Source: an uncultured Lamprocystis sp.
GTDB lineage: Bacteria > Pseudomonadota > Gammaproteobacteria > Chromatiales > Chromatiaceae
Assembly (NCBI RefSeq): GCF_903933125.1
Contig: NZ_CAIZIZ010000249.1
Span: 1 to 61,063 of the forward strand
DNA length: 61,063 nt
Direction of reading: 5' to 3'
Made by a program: the position numbers and the translations under genes. The notes below the pieces were generated by a model. The model did no database searches. It saw only the letters and a list, made by a program, of their open reading frames with translations, and was not told the DNA's origin. Each line of letters begins with the position of its first letter. Position 1 is the stretch's first letter. This document shows, in pieces, positions 26,854 through 34,937 of the stretch.

Positions 26854-27835
26854 GATGGAAGAACCCCCGGACGTTCGCCGCCACCGGGTCGGCGGCCACC
26901 ACCACGGCGGCACCCGGGAAGAGACTACCGACCGACGCGCCGTAGAGTTCCCCTCCGCCGCCCGCGAGCAGCACCAGATCGACGCTCGCCTCTTCCCGGC
27001 GCAGTGACTGGCGCAGGGCCTCCAGGGCGACGCCCGCCACGTCGCGGGCGATCAGCGTCAGCACCGGTGCCAGGTCGACCGCGCGCCCGGCCTGAAAGAA
27101 GAGTGTGCGGCCCGCGCGCACCGCCGCCTCCAGGGCCAGCGGGGCAGGTTTGCCGCCATGGACCGCGGCCAGATGGCGGGCGGCCCGCTCCAAGAGTACC
27201 GACATCGCCTCCAGGCTGGTGCCCGACGCCGAGCGGCGCAGTTCCCCGCGCACCACCAGCGCCCAATCGAAGGAGTAGAAGCCGGCATCCAGGACCAAGA
27301 CGCTCCCGGTCTCGATCCGTTCCAGGAGCCCCGGTTCCTGGGCCGACCACACCAGATCCAAGTAGGCGCCCACCGGTTGGGCGATGACCCGGACCCGCGC
27401 CACCTCGATCGGACCGGCGTCCGTGTGGTGGGTCCCCAGGATCGCCTGCCGCAGCGCCTCGCACCGCCGCGGATCGTTCGCCTGGCCGACCGGCAGGCCG
27501 GTGACCACGGTGTCGAGCTGGCGCTCGCCGGTCAGCACCAGCGCTGTGGCGACCAGCGCACGATAGGCGTCGCTGCTCGCATAGTCCTCGTGCAGCGACC
27601 GCACCCAGCCGTCCAGTCGTGCCGGTTCGATCCCCGCCGCCCAGCGGCGCCCCCGGACATCGACCAGGATCGGCACTGCCTCAGCGTTGGCCCGCTCCTC
27701 GCGGATGCATTCGCCCAGGCGGTCGGCGGGCGCCGCTCCGGCCGGCCGTACGCGCACCCGTGGCTCAGCCCCGCGCTGCCCCACGGCGATCTTCAGGTTC
27801 GAATAGCCGATGTCGATGGCGGCCACAGCAGACAT
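26843..27835 (-). CDS. ParM/StbA-like actin-fold plasmid segregation ATPase
   Basis: The 330-residue product shows the actin/Hsp70 phosphate-1 motif AAIDIGYSNLKIA at the N-terminus, a phosphate-2-like VLDAGFYSFDWALV and a late VLLAGGGGELYG adenosine motif. ParM-type proteins polymerise to push plasmid copies apart; SXT/R391 ICEs encode a related system (srpMRC) that stabilises the excised form. GGGGAG precedes the ATG at 27835. It is followed by a ParR-like gene and faces a repeat-rich intergenic region that could hold the centromere. Confidence 0.85.
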   Translation of the reverse strand: MSAVAAIDIGYSNLKIAVGQRGAEPRVRVRPAGAAPADRLGECIREERANAEAVPILVDVRGRRWAAGIEPARLDGWVRSLHEDYASSDAYRALVATALVLTGERQLDTVVTGLPVGQANDPRRCEALRQAILGTHHTDAGPIEVARVRVIAQPVGAYLDLVWSAQEPGLLERIETGSVLVLDAGFYSFDWALVVRGELRRSASGTSLEAMSVLLERAARHLAAVHGGKPAPLALEAAVRAGRTLFFQAGRAVDLAPVLTLIARDVAGVALEALRQSLRREEASVDLVLLAGGGGELYGASVGSLFPGAAVVVAADPVAANVRGFFHHAR

Positions 27836-28609
27836 GGATGCTCCCCAAGGTGCACGGGTGGTATTGGTGAAGTCGCGTCCCTATTCAATTGCCGGTCAGG
27901 GACGGTTGGTATGGCGATCCTGATGCGCGACAGGTCTGCGCGCGGGCTTTACGCCGATGCAGAGGATGGCTCGCGCGACTGGCCAACGCGAGCGTTCAAC
28001 GTGCGCTTTTTCTGGCGGAATGCGGGAGGATATGGAGCGACTTGAGTCAACGCCGTGGGCTGCGCTAGACTCGGTGGCTCATGGGGCCAACTGTGTGATT
28101 GGCCTACGGTCGGTCGACACAGGTCGTTGATCCAGCTTGGGGGAGGCTAGTTCGGCAGATGCGGGGACCACACGATTCGCCCCATGAGCCGACTCGGTTT
28201 GCGTGGGTAAACGGACCCCGCCGATTTTTGTATAGGAAAACGGGGTCTGCCGCAACCTCCAATAAGCGCTTGCCCGCAATAAGAAAGTGCGCCATGGGCG
28301 AACGGGGGCGGATGAAAACGGTATGGGTAAACGGGGGTGCGGAAAAAGCATCGCGTGCACGCCCATCCCGTGCATGGGTAAACGGACCCAGGCCGTCGCT
28401 GTATGGGTAAACGCACTGTCGGGAAGACCGCGGCAAGCTCCTGTCTAAACAGGTAAAAATTCCTTGGAAAAGGGTTGGTTGATGCGCATCGGGGAAACGG
28501 ACCCCCGCAATATGCCAACGGGTGCGAGATCGTGCGAGCGGCCCCCAATCGAGAAATCGAGGGGTCCGTTTCACCAAAGATAATTTAGTGAAAACGAGGG
28601 GGTCCAAAA
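27836..28609. promoter_or_regulatory. divergent intergenic region, candidate oriT and/or partition centromere
   Basis: This 774-base gap separates the minus-strand partition/tra block from the plus-strand mobI-traI block and contains no convincing gene. It holds scattered copies of GGGTAAACGGACCC-like motifs. In SXT/R391 and IncA/C elements oriT lies next to mobI, and in ParMRC systems the centromere lies beside parM, so both are plausible here. Promoters for both divergent operons must also lie within it. Confidence 0.5.
28202..28606. repeat. family of short repeats, core GGGTAAACGGACCC
   Basis: Near-identical copies of TGGGTAAACGGACCC lie at 28204-28219 and 28375-28389, with shorter-matching copies at 28324-28337 and 28404-28417. 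Related GGGGAAACGGACCCCC is at 28491-28506, an inverted version (GGGGTCCGTTTCACC) at 28561-28575, and degenerate copies are at about 28233 and 28588. Spacing is irregular. Confidence 0.7.
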
Positions 28610-29209
28610 ATGCAGGGCGGGCAGGGCGCGTCAGCGCAAACTGGGAAGCCAGGCCGACACGCGGACGGCGTTGCCGACCGCTGGGACGACCAGGGCGGCG
28701 ATCCGCTGGAGCTGGACGCCGACGACCAGGACGTGGCCGCCGCCGTGGACCGCTGGGTCAGGCAGCGGTTGGACGCCCTGCGCGCGCAGGCCGAGTCGGT
28801 GCGGGCGCAGTTCGAGTCGCGGCTGCGCGCCGAAGCCCAAACGCGGGACCGGAGCGAGCGGGGGCGGATCGGACTGCGGGTGCGCGAACAAGCCAGTCCA
28901 CCGGCCACGCCCGGCGCTTTCACCATCGAGTGGTGTACCTACCGCTTCACCCGCCAGGCCGACGGCAACGCCTGCTTCACGAATTACATCCCGAAGGGCG
29001 ACGGGGACCGGTACCCGAAGAGCGCCTTCCGGGGCAAGCTGCGCAACTGGCAGCGGCCAATTGTCGATTCCGCTGAGACGCGGCTGGCGGCAATCCGGCG
29101 GGCGGCCCGCCATGTCGCCCAGGTGCGCACCCAACTGCGCCTGGCGGTGCGCGTCGAGCAGGCGCTGCCGGAGCTGCTGCGCGAGGATGGGGAGTCGGGG
29201 GCGGACTGA
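28610..29209 (+). CDS. mobI: MobI-like auxiliary mobilisation protein
   Basis: The 199-residue product has a helical, acidic N-terminal half and a C-terminal half with GLRVREQ, FTIEWCTYRFTRQADGN, NYIPKGDGDRYPKSAF and a final helical region. This order recalls MobI of SXT/R391 and IncA/C elements, a protein encoded beside oriT and required for the relaxase to act there. GAGGGGG lies upstream of the ATG. The position just before traI and beside a repeat-rich region supports the call; the family match is from memory. Confidence 0.65.
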   Translation: MQGGQGASAQTGKPGRHADGVADRWDDQGGDPLELDADDQDVAAAVDRWVRQRLDALRAQAESVRAQFESRLRAEAQTRDRSERGRIGLRVREQASPPATPGAFTIEWCTYRFTRQADGNACFTNYIPKGDGDRYPKSAFRGKLRNWQRPIVDSAETRLAAIRRAARHVAQVRTQLRLAVRVEQALPELLREDGESGAD

Positions 29210-29322
29210 CGCGAGCGCACCCTGGGACCTGATCCAGTCCCGGCTGCCGGGCACCGACCTCCCGCAAACCGCCACACAAACGTCACCTTGGGGCCTCACG
29301 CCGGGCCGTCCTCACCGGCATC

Positions 29323-31632
29323 ATGAGCGGCATGTTCGCCTTCCTCCGCCGCCTGACGACTCGCGCCTCGCCCGCACCTGCTGCCCAACCGGCGCCGGGC
29401 GCGCCGGCCGTGCCCGCGCCGGTGCGGCCGGAAATCCCGCGCTACCCGCCGTTCCTCCAGGGCCTCCCGGTCGTCCCATCCGTCGACCTGCTGGCCACCC
29501 AGGACGAACTGATCGGCAGGCTCCGTCACGGCATCGGCTGCACCCCGGAGTTCTTCGCGATCCATGTGCTTCCGGTGGTGGACCGCTACGCTGCCTTCGT
29601 CCACCTGCTGCCGGCCTCCGAGGCGCACCACCACCGCGGTGCCGGCGGGCTGCTGCACCACGGGCTCGAAGTCGCCTTCCTCGCCGGTCAGGCGAGTCAC
29701 GGCAAGGTGTTCGCCTACGACCGCGAGCCCAAGGTGCGGCGCGTCCATGAGCCCCTGTGGCGCCTGGCCGCCGCGTTGGCGGGGCTCTGTCACGATATCG
29801 GCAAGCCGGTCTCCGACCTCTCGGTCACCGACCGCGAGGGGACCCGCACGTGGTCGCCGATGCAGGAGACCATCGCCGCCTGGGCCGCCGGCCACGGTAT
29901 CGACAGCTATTTCCTGCACTGGCGCGACCGCCGCCACAACCGCCACGAATCGGCCGGAATGATGGCGCTGGAGCGGGTCCTGGGTCCGGCCACCATCGCG
30001 ATGCTCTACCAGGCCGACCCCGAGATCATGAACGCCCTGATCGATGCGGTGGCGGGCCAGAACGAAGGCGCGACTCTCAGCCAGTTGGTCACCGACGCCG
30101 ACCGCGCCAGTGTTGAGCGCGACCTCAAGACCAACCGTATCGACCCGCAGGCGACCGCGCTCGGGGTGCCCATCGAGCGCTACCTGCTCGACGCCATGGC
30201 CCGCCTGGTGCGCACCGGCGCCTGGCGCATCAACATCCCCGGCGCCCGCCTGTGGATGTTGCAAGAGGGTCTGCACGTCGTCTGGCCCCAGGGCGGCGAC
30301 GAGATCGTCGGCCTGCTCGCCGCGGATCGCGTCCCCGGCATCCCGCGGCATCCCGATACCCTGGCGGACCTGCTGCTCGAGCGCGGCTATGCCACTGCAC
30401 CGGACGACGGCGATGGGGTGCGCCGCTACTGGCGCCTGGCCCCGGCGCTGCTGGCGCGCGAGGGCAAGCCGGTCGTGCTTAGCTTGTTGCGTCTGGCGTC
30501 GCCGAGCTTGGTGCTCTCCGGGCCGGCGCCGGCCGCGGTGGACCTGCATTCCGAAAGTCCGGTGCGCGTCGCGGTACCGGGGTTCGGTCACGTCGAAATC
30601 CAGGGTCACCCGGGTCTTCGGCCGCGAGCAGTCTCTCAGCCCTTCCTGCTGGACGAGACTCCCCAAGACGACCCAAACACCGCCGGCCTGGACCCGGCGC
30701 GGTCGGAGCACGACGGCGAACTGGTCGCAGCGATTCAGGTTGCCCGGATTCCGTCGACCACGGACAAGGAAACGCCCGCGGCGCAATCCGGTCAGCGCCG
30801 AAACCAACACGGTGACGACGGGGCGGGCTCAGCCCCAATGTCGGCGGCATCCCGCGCCGTCCAGGCCGTGGCGGCGCCGCAAGACGACCCACGGACGCTG
30901 GCTCTGGCCTGGTTCCAATCCCGCCGCCCCGGCGCGGGTGCCCGCCTGCTGCTCGCTCTGGCCGAGGCGATCCGCACCGGGGCGCGCGAACCGGAGTCGG
31001 TGCTGTATGTGGCGGGCAGCCAGGTCTGGGTTCGCGTCCCCGCGGGTCTGGACGGCTTCGGCGCCGCCGTCGAGGTCCAGATCGACGCCCTGTGGGACGA
31101 CGATCTGTTGGCGGTCGATATCCTCAAGCCCTACCTGCGCGTGCGCGAGATCGACGGCATCCGCGGGGTCGCGCTCAAGGCCGAGCCGAGCGGCCACTTC
31201 CTCGCCCTGGTGCCGGCCGCGGCCCTTGAGCATTGCACGCAGGAGGCGTCAATGGCGATCAGCCCGGCCGCCGCAGCGTCCACCGCTGCGCCGGCCACGG
31301 TGGACCAGCCAAAGCCACCGGCGCGCCGTCGCAGGCCGACATCCAACACCGCAGCCGCATCGCCCCGTCCCAGTCCGACCACGACCAGCCCGAGCGCCAA
31401 GCCCAGTCCCAGCGCCGTCGCCGATGCCCTGCTCGCCCAGGTTCGAGAAGAGCACGCCCGTACGACCGCCGGACCGGACGGCGAGCGTACGGTCATCGTC
31501 CTGACGCGCGCCGACATCGCCGCCGCCGCCCAAGCCGCCGGCCTCCAACCCCAATCCATCCGCCGCGCCCTGATGGGCCGACCGGGCTGCACCGTGACTG
31601 CGGATGCGGGGGTCGAGATCGCAATCCCATGA
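29323..31632 (+). CDS. traI: TraI, MobH-family relaxase (TraI_2)
   Basis: The 769-residue product has a proline-rich N-terminus, then the TraI_2 catalytic domain: FLQGLPVVPSVDLL, histidines HHH at 102-104 and HHG at 122-124, and the HD-type motif CHDIGK at 156-161. This is the signature of MobH relaxases, which nick oriT in SXT/R391 and IncA/C elements. The C-terminal about 250 residues match the TraI_2 C-terminal domain layout, with a low-complexity Ala/Pro/Thr linker before the last winged-helix-like segment. Its stop overlaps the traD start (ATGA). Confidence 0.95.
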   Translation: MSGMFAFLRRLTTRASPAPAAQPAPGAPAVPAPVRPEIPRYPPFLQGLPVVPSVDLLATQDELIGRLRHGIGCTPEFFAIHVLPVVDRYAAFVHLLPASEAHHHRGAGGLLHHGLEVAFLAGQASHGKVFAYDREPKVRRVHEPLWRLAAALAGLCHDIGKPVSDLSVTDREGTRTWSPMQETIAAWAAGHGIDSYFLHWRDRRHNRHESAGMMALERVLGPATIAMLYQADPEIMNALIDAVAGQNEGATLSQLVTDADRASVERDLKTNRIDPQATALGVPIERYLLDAMARLVRTGAWRINIPGARLWMLQEGLHVVWPQGGDEIVGLLAADRVPGIPRHPDTLADLLLERGYATAPDDGDGVRRYWRLAPALLAREGKPVVLSLLRLASPSLVLSGPAPAAVDLHSESPVRVAVPGFGHVEIQGHPGLRPRAVSQPFLLDETPQDDPNTAGLDPARSEHDGELVAAIQVARIPSTTDKETPAAQSGQRRNQHGDDGAGSAPMSAASRAVQAVAAPQDDPRTLALAWFQSRRPGAGARLLLALAEAIRTGAREPESVLYVAGSQVWVRVPAGLDGFGAAVEVQIDALWDDDLLAVDILKPYLRVREIDGIRGVALKAEPSGHFLALVPAAALEHCTQEASMAISPAAAASTAAPATVDQPKPPARRRRPTSNTAAASPRPSPTTTSPSAKPSPSAVADALLAQVREEHARTTAGPDGERTVIVLTRADIAAAAQAAGLQPQSIRRALMGRPGCTVTADAGVEIAIP

Positions 31633-33458
31633 GTGAGACCTACGCCAACCCTTGGCGCCCCAACTACGAGGCCCGCGTCTGCCTGCTCTGGCTCGGTGTG
31701 GCCGCGTTCGCCTGGGGCACCGTCGACCTGTGGCGCCTGCACGCGGGCGCCTTCCACTGGCTGGCGATCCTTGCCTTGGTCATGGCCCTGATCTGGCTCC
31801 CCAGCGCCCTGAGTCTCGCTAGCAGGCATGGGTGGTTGCGAGGTCACCCGCTGGGATTCATCGCCCCGGCAGATTTCACCGCACGGATGCCTGGCTGGGT
31901 TGGCGACCTGTGGCTCGGCTGGGGCTTCGACTGGCTTCCCGCCCATACCCAACTGGCCCTGGACCTGATGCGCGCCGGTCCGGAGCGCTTCGCCCGGCGT
32001 CAGCCCAAGAGCATGGGCGCGACCTGGCTGCATGGCCTGGGCGGACGCGACCGCGACGTCCGGGTCCCGCTGGAGCACATCGAGGGGCACCTGCTGGTGG
32101 TCGGGACCACCGGCGCCGGCAAGACGCGGTTGTTCGACCTGCTGGTCACCCAGGCGGTGCTGCGCGGCGAGGCGGTGGTGATCATCGACCCCAAGGGCGA
32201 CCAGGACCTGCGCCACACCGCGCAACGCGCCTGCGCCTTGGCCGGGATCCCTGGGCGCTTCGTCTCCTTCCACCCGGCCTTCCCCGGCGAGTCGGTCCGC
32301 ATCGACCCGCTGCACAGTTTCAACCGGGCCACCGAACTGGCGAGCCGCATCGCCGCCCTGATCCCGAGCGAGACCGGCAACGACCCCTTCAAGGCGTTCG
32401 GCCAGATGGCCCTGTCCAATGTCGTCCAGGGCCTGCTCGCGGTGGACGAGCGTCCGAGCCTGGTCAGCCTGCGTCACTACCTGGAAGGCGGGGCCGAGGC
32501 CTTGGTCGAGCGCGCCCTGCGGCGGTACTTCACCGACTGCCGGCCCGGCTGGGAGGACCAAGCGGACGGGTTGCTGGCACGCGCCCGCACCGGAGATGCA
32601 CGGGTCAAGGCCCTGGTGCGCTTCTACCGCGAGCGCGTGAGCCCCGAGCATCCCTCGACCGTGATGGACGGGCTGATCGGACTCTTCGAGCACGAACAGG
32701 TGCACTTCTCCAAGATGATCGCCAGCCTGATGCCGATCCTGAACATGCTGACCGCCGGGGACCTGCAAGGGCTGCTGTCGCCGGACGCTGCGACGCCCGC
32801 GGACGGGCGCCGACTGGCCTCCATGGCCGGGGTCATCGCGGCCGGCGAGGTGCTCTACGTGGGGCTGGATGCACTCTCCGACACCATGGTCGGCAGCGCC
32901 ATCGGGTCGATCCTGATCGCCGACCTGGCCGCGGTGGCGGGCGACCGCTACAACCACCAGGGGCGTCCCAGTCCGGTCAACGTCTTCATCGACGAGGCGG
33001 CAGAGGTGGTCAACGACCCCTTCATCCAACTGCTCAACAAGGGCCGCGGTGCCGGTCTGCGCCTGACCATCGCCACCCAGACCTTCGCCGACTTCGCCGC
33101 CCGCACCGGCAGCGAGGCCAAAGCGCGCCAGGTCCTGGGGAACATCAACAACCTGATCGCCCTGCGCGTGCTCGATGCCGAGACCCAGGAGTATGTGGCC
33201 GAGAGCCTGCCCAAGGCGCGCGTGGTGACCATCATGCGCGCCCACGGCAGTACCACCGATTCGACCAACCCGGTGCTCTACACCGGCAACACCGGCGAGC
33301 GGCTGGTCGAGGAAGAGGTCGAGCTGTTCGCGCCGGCCCTGCTGGGGCAGTTGCCGAACTTCGAGTATGTCGCGAAGCTTTCCGGCGGACGGATCGTCAA
33401 GGGGCGGCTGCCGATTCTGGGCGCGCCGCGTGCCCCGCGGAGCGCGCCGGCCCAATGA
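31629..33458 (+). CDS. traD: TraD, type IV coupling protein
   Basis: The 609-residue product has two N-terminal membrane helices (CLLWLGVAAFAWGTVDLW and HWLAILALVMALIWLPSAL), Walker A GTTGAGKT at 159-166 and Walker B VFIDEAAE with D455/E456. It is the VirD4/TraD-type ATPase that brings the relaxase-DNA complex to the secretion channel. The true start is the ATG at 31629, overlapping the traI stop; the frame is open upstream only as a shadow of traI. Confidence 0.95.
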   Translation: MSETYANPWRPNYEARVCLLWLGVAAFAWGTVDLWRLHAGAFHWLAILALVMALIWLPSALSLASRHGWLRGHPLGFIAPADFTARMPGWVGDLWLGWGFDWLPAHTQLALDLMRAGPERFARRQPKSMGATWLHGLGGRDRDVRVPLEHIEGHLLVVGTTGAGKTRLFDLLVTQAVLRGEAVVIIDPKGDQDLRHTAQRACALAGIPGRFVSFHPAFPGESVRIDPLHSFNRATELASRIAALIPSETGNDPFKAFGQMALSNVVQGLLAVDERPSLVSLRHYLEGGAEALVERALRRYFTDCRPGWEDQADGLLARARTGDARVKALVRFYRERVSPEHPSTVMDGLIGLFEHEQVHFSKMIASLMPILNMLTAGDLQGLLSPDAATPADGRRLASMAGVIAAGEVLYVGLDALSDTMVGSAIGSILIADLAAVAGDRYNHQGRPSPVNVFIDEAAEVVNDPFIQLLNKGRGAGLRLTIATQTFADFAARTGSEAKARQVLGNINNLIALRVLDAETQEYVAESLPKARVVTIMRAHGSTTDSTNPVLYTGNTGERLVEEEVELFAPALLGQLPNFEYVAKLSGGRIVKGRLPILGAPRAPRSAPAQ

Positions 33459-33862
33459 CACCCCGGACGCGACCCAAGAACCTGCTGCTCGCCGTCCTGA
33501 CCAAACGCACGGACCGCGAGGCCCTGGTGCAGGCGGAGATCGACTGGCCGGACAGCCGCGGCCTGCTGGAGCGACTGGCCACCGCCCTGCGCGCGCGTCA
33601 TGCCGCGGACGACATCCTGTACGCGCGCATCGCAACCATCACCGCCGGCGGGCTCGCCGCCCACCGTGCCGCCCGCAAGGCACAGGTTCCCGACCGCGAG
33701 CGCTTCGCGGCCTTCGTCCAGGGGATCGCGAATGGCCTCGACCCGTCCGAGCAGCCGCTGCTGGTCGAATCGATGACGGCCGCCCAGCGCCGCATCCTGA
33801 GCGCCCGGCTCGGTGCGGCGCCCTCCGAGTCAGCCTTCCCGCCGGAGACCACCGATGCTTGA
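33455..33862 (+). CDS. conserved hypothetical protein between traD and the DUF4400 gene
   Basis: The 135-residue soluble, basic, helical product starts MTPRTRPKNLLLAVLTKRTD. It overlaps traD by 4 bases and the DUF4400 gene by 8, so it is part of the transfer operon. I recognise no domain. A small gene at this place may help the coupling protein or regulate transfer. Confidence 0.8.
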   Translation: MTPRTRPKNLLLAVLTKRTDREALVQAEIDWPDSRGLLERLATALRARHAADDILYARIATITAGGLAAHRAARKAQVPDRERFAAFVQGIANGLDPSEQPLLVESMTAAQRRILSARLGAAPSESAFPPETTDA

Positions 33863-34523
33863 CGACAGCCACGAGGGCAGAGAAGGCAAAGGCGTCTGGC
33901 TGTGGACCATCGCCTCGGGCCTGATCCTGTTCGTGATGGAGTTCATCCTGTTCGCTGCCCTGGTGCCGACCGACTGGGCGCGGCAGGTCAGTGCCCGAGA
34001 ATTGGCGTCCCTGGTGGACACGGTGGGACCCGACACCACCGCTGCCATTGTCGCCCGCGCGGCCGGGTGGTATGAGGCCCTCTTCATCCGCACCGGCCTG
34101 CACACGGCGAGCTACCAGATTCTGCTACCGGGTCCCGATACCGGTGGGGCGGGGCTCGCGAAGCTCGCCGACAGTCCCTTTTGGGCATGGCTCGCCGGGC
34201 GGCTGACCGTCGTCTGGTGGTCCCTCGGCCAGGCGTGTCAGCGGCTCGCGGTGTTGCTCTCGTGGTGGCCGTTGCTCGGTCTCCTGGCGCTTGCTGCATG
34301 GGGCGATGGCTGGCTGCGGCGGCGCATCCGGCAGTGCTCCTTCGCCTATGCCAGTCCGCTGACCCATCATCTGGCGTTGCGGGTCGTGCTGTGGCTGGTC
34401 ATCGGGGCACTGCTGCTGCTCGTGGCGCCGGTGCCGTTGCCGGCCCTGGGTGTGCCTGTGGTCGGCGCGGCCATTGCCTTGCTGCTGGGGCTGGCCCTGG
34501 CCAATACGCAGAAGCGGCTGTAG
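33855..34523 (+). CDS. DUF4400 integrating-conjugative-element membrane protein
   Basis: The 222-residue product has an N-terminal membrane helix (LWTIASGLILFVMEFILFAAL), a segment with WYEALFIRTGLH, and two or three further helices near the C-terminus. This is the DUF4400/TIGR03747-like protein found after traD in ICEs (s043 in SXT). A GGAGA ribosome-binding site precedes the ATG at 33855. In SXT the next transfer gene would be traL; here a 17-kb block intervenes. Confidence 0.82.
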   Translation: MLDDSHEGREGKGVWLWTIASGLILFVMEFILFAALVPTDWARQVSARELASLVDTVGPDTTAAIVARAAGWYEALFIRTGLHTASYQILLPGPDTGGAGLAKLADSPFWAWLAGRLTVVWWSLGQACQRLAVLLSWWPLLGLLALAAWGDGWLRRRIRQCSFAYASPLTHHLALRVVLWLVIGALLLLVAPVPLPALGVPVVGAAIALLLGLALANTQKRL

Positions 34524-34937
34524 GGTCGGTCAGGGGTCGCCTAGCGACTGGACGGCTGAAGACACCAGATTGAGGAGCCTGAGACTTGGCGTCCGCTTGG
34601 GCAGGTCTCGGCCAATTGCGGTCATTGAGCGCGGTCCGGCGACCGTCTGGAGGACCGCGTAAAGCAGCCGACTGAACCGTGCCCAGGGCGTGATCGCCCC
34701 CTGCACTCCGCCTTGCTCACTCCATTGCGGCGGATGCCGCCAGGGCGCGCGTATTGGGTGCCAACCCCCAAGCACCGACCGGGCCCTGGCAGTGACCCGC
34801 CGCCTGCTCTCCCAGCGAACCTGTGACACCCCACGCACCCTATTCCGAACACCTTTGCTCCCACCTTAGACTCCTGATAGTGTTGACCCTCGCCAGAAAT
34901 CTGATCCAGGATGCAAAGGAAATAGGGAGGCAAAGAG
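34524..34937. other. intergenic boundary between transfer genes and cargo
   Basis: No gene is seen in this 414-base stretch. It contains the left junction of the cargo block and must hold the promoter of the 1308-aa kinase-ATPase gene. A TTGACC box occurs at 34883, without a clear matching -10 element. Confidence 0.45.

Noticed and set aside
28202-28606. CRISPR array
   Set aside because: The repeats are short, irregularly spaced and partly inverted, with no cas genes; the pattern fits a protein-binding region instead.
29296-30810. 504-codon minus-strand open frame
   Set aside because: Antisense shadow of traI.
31131-33635. 834-codon minus-strand open frame
   Set aside because: Antisense shadow of traI/traD caused by high G+C; no domain seen.
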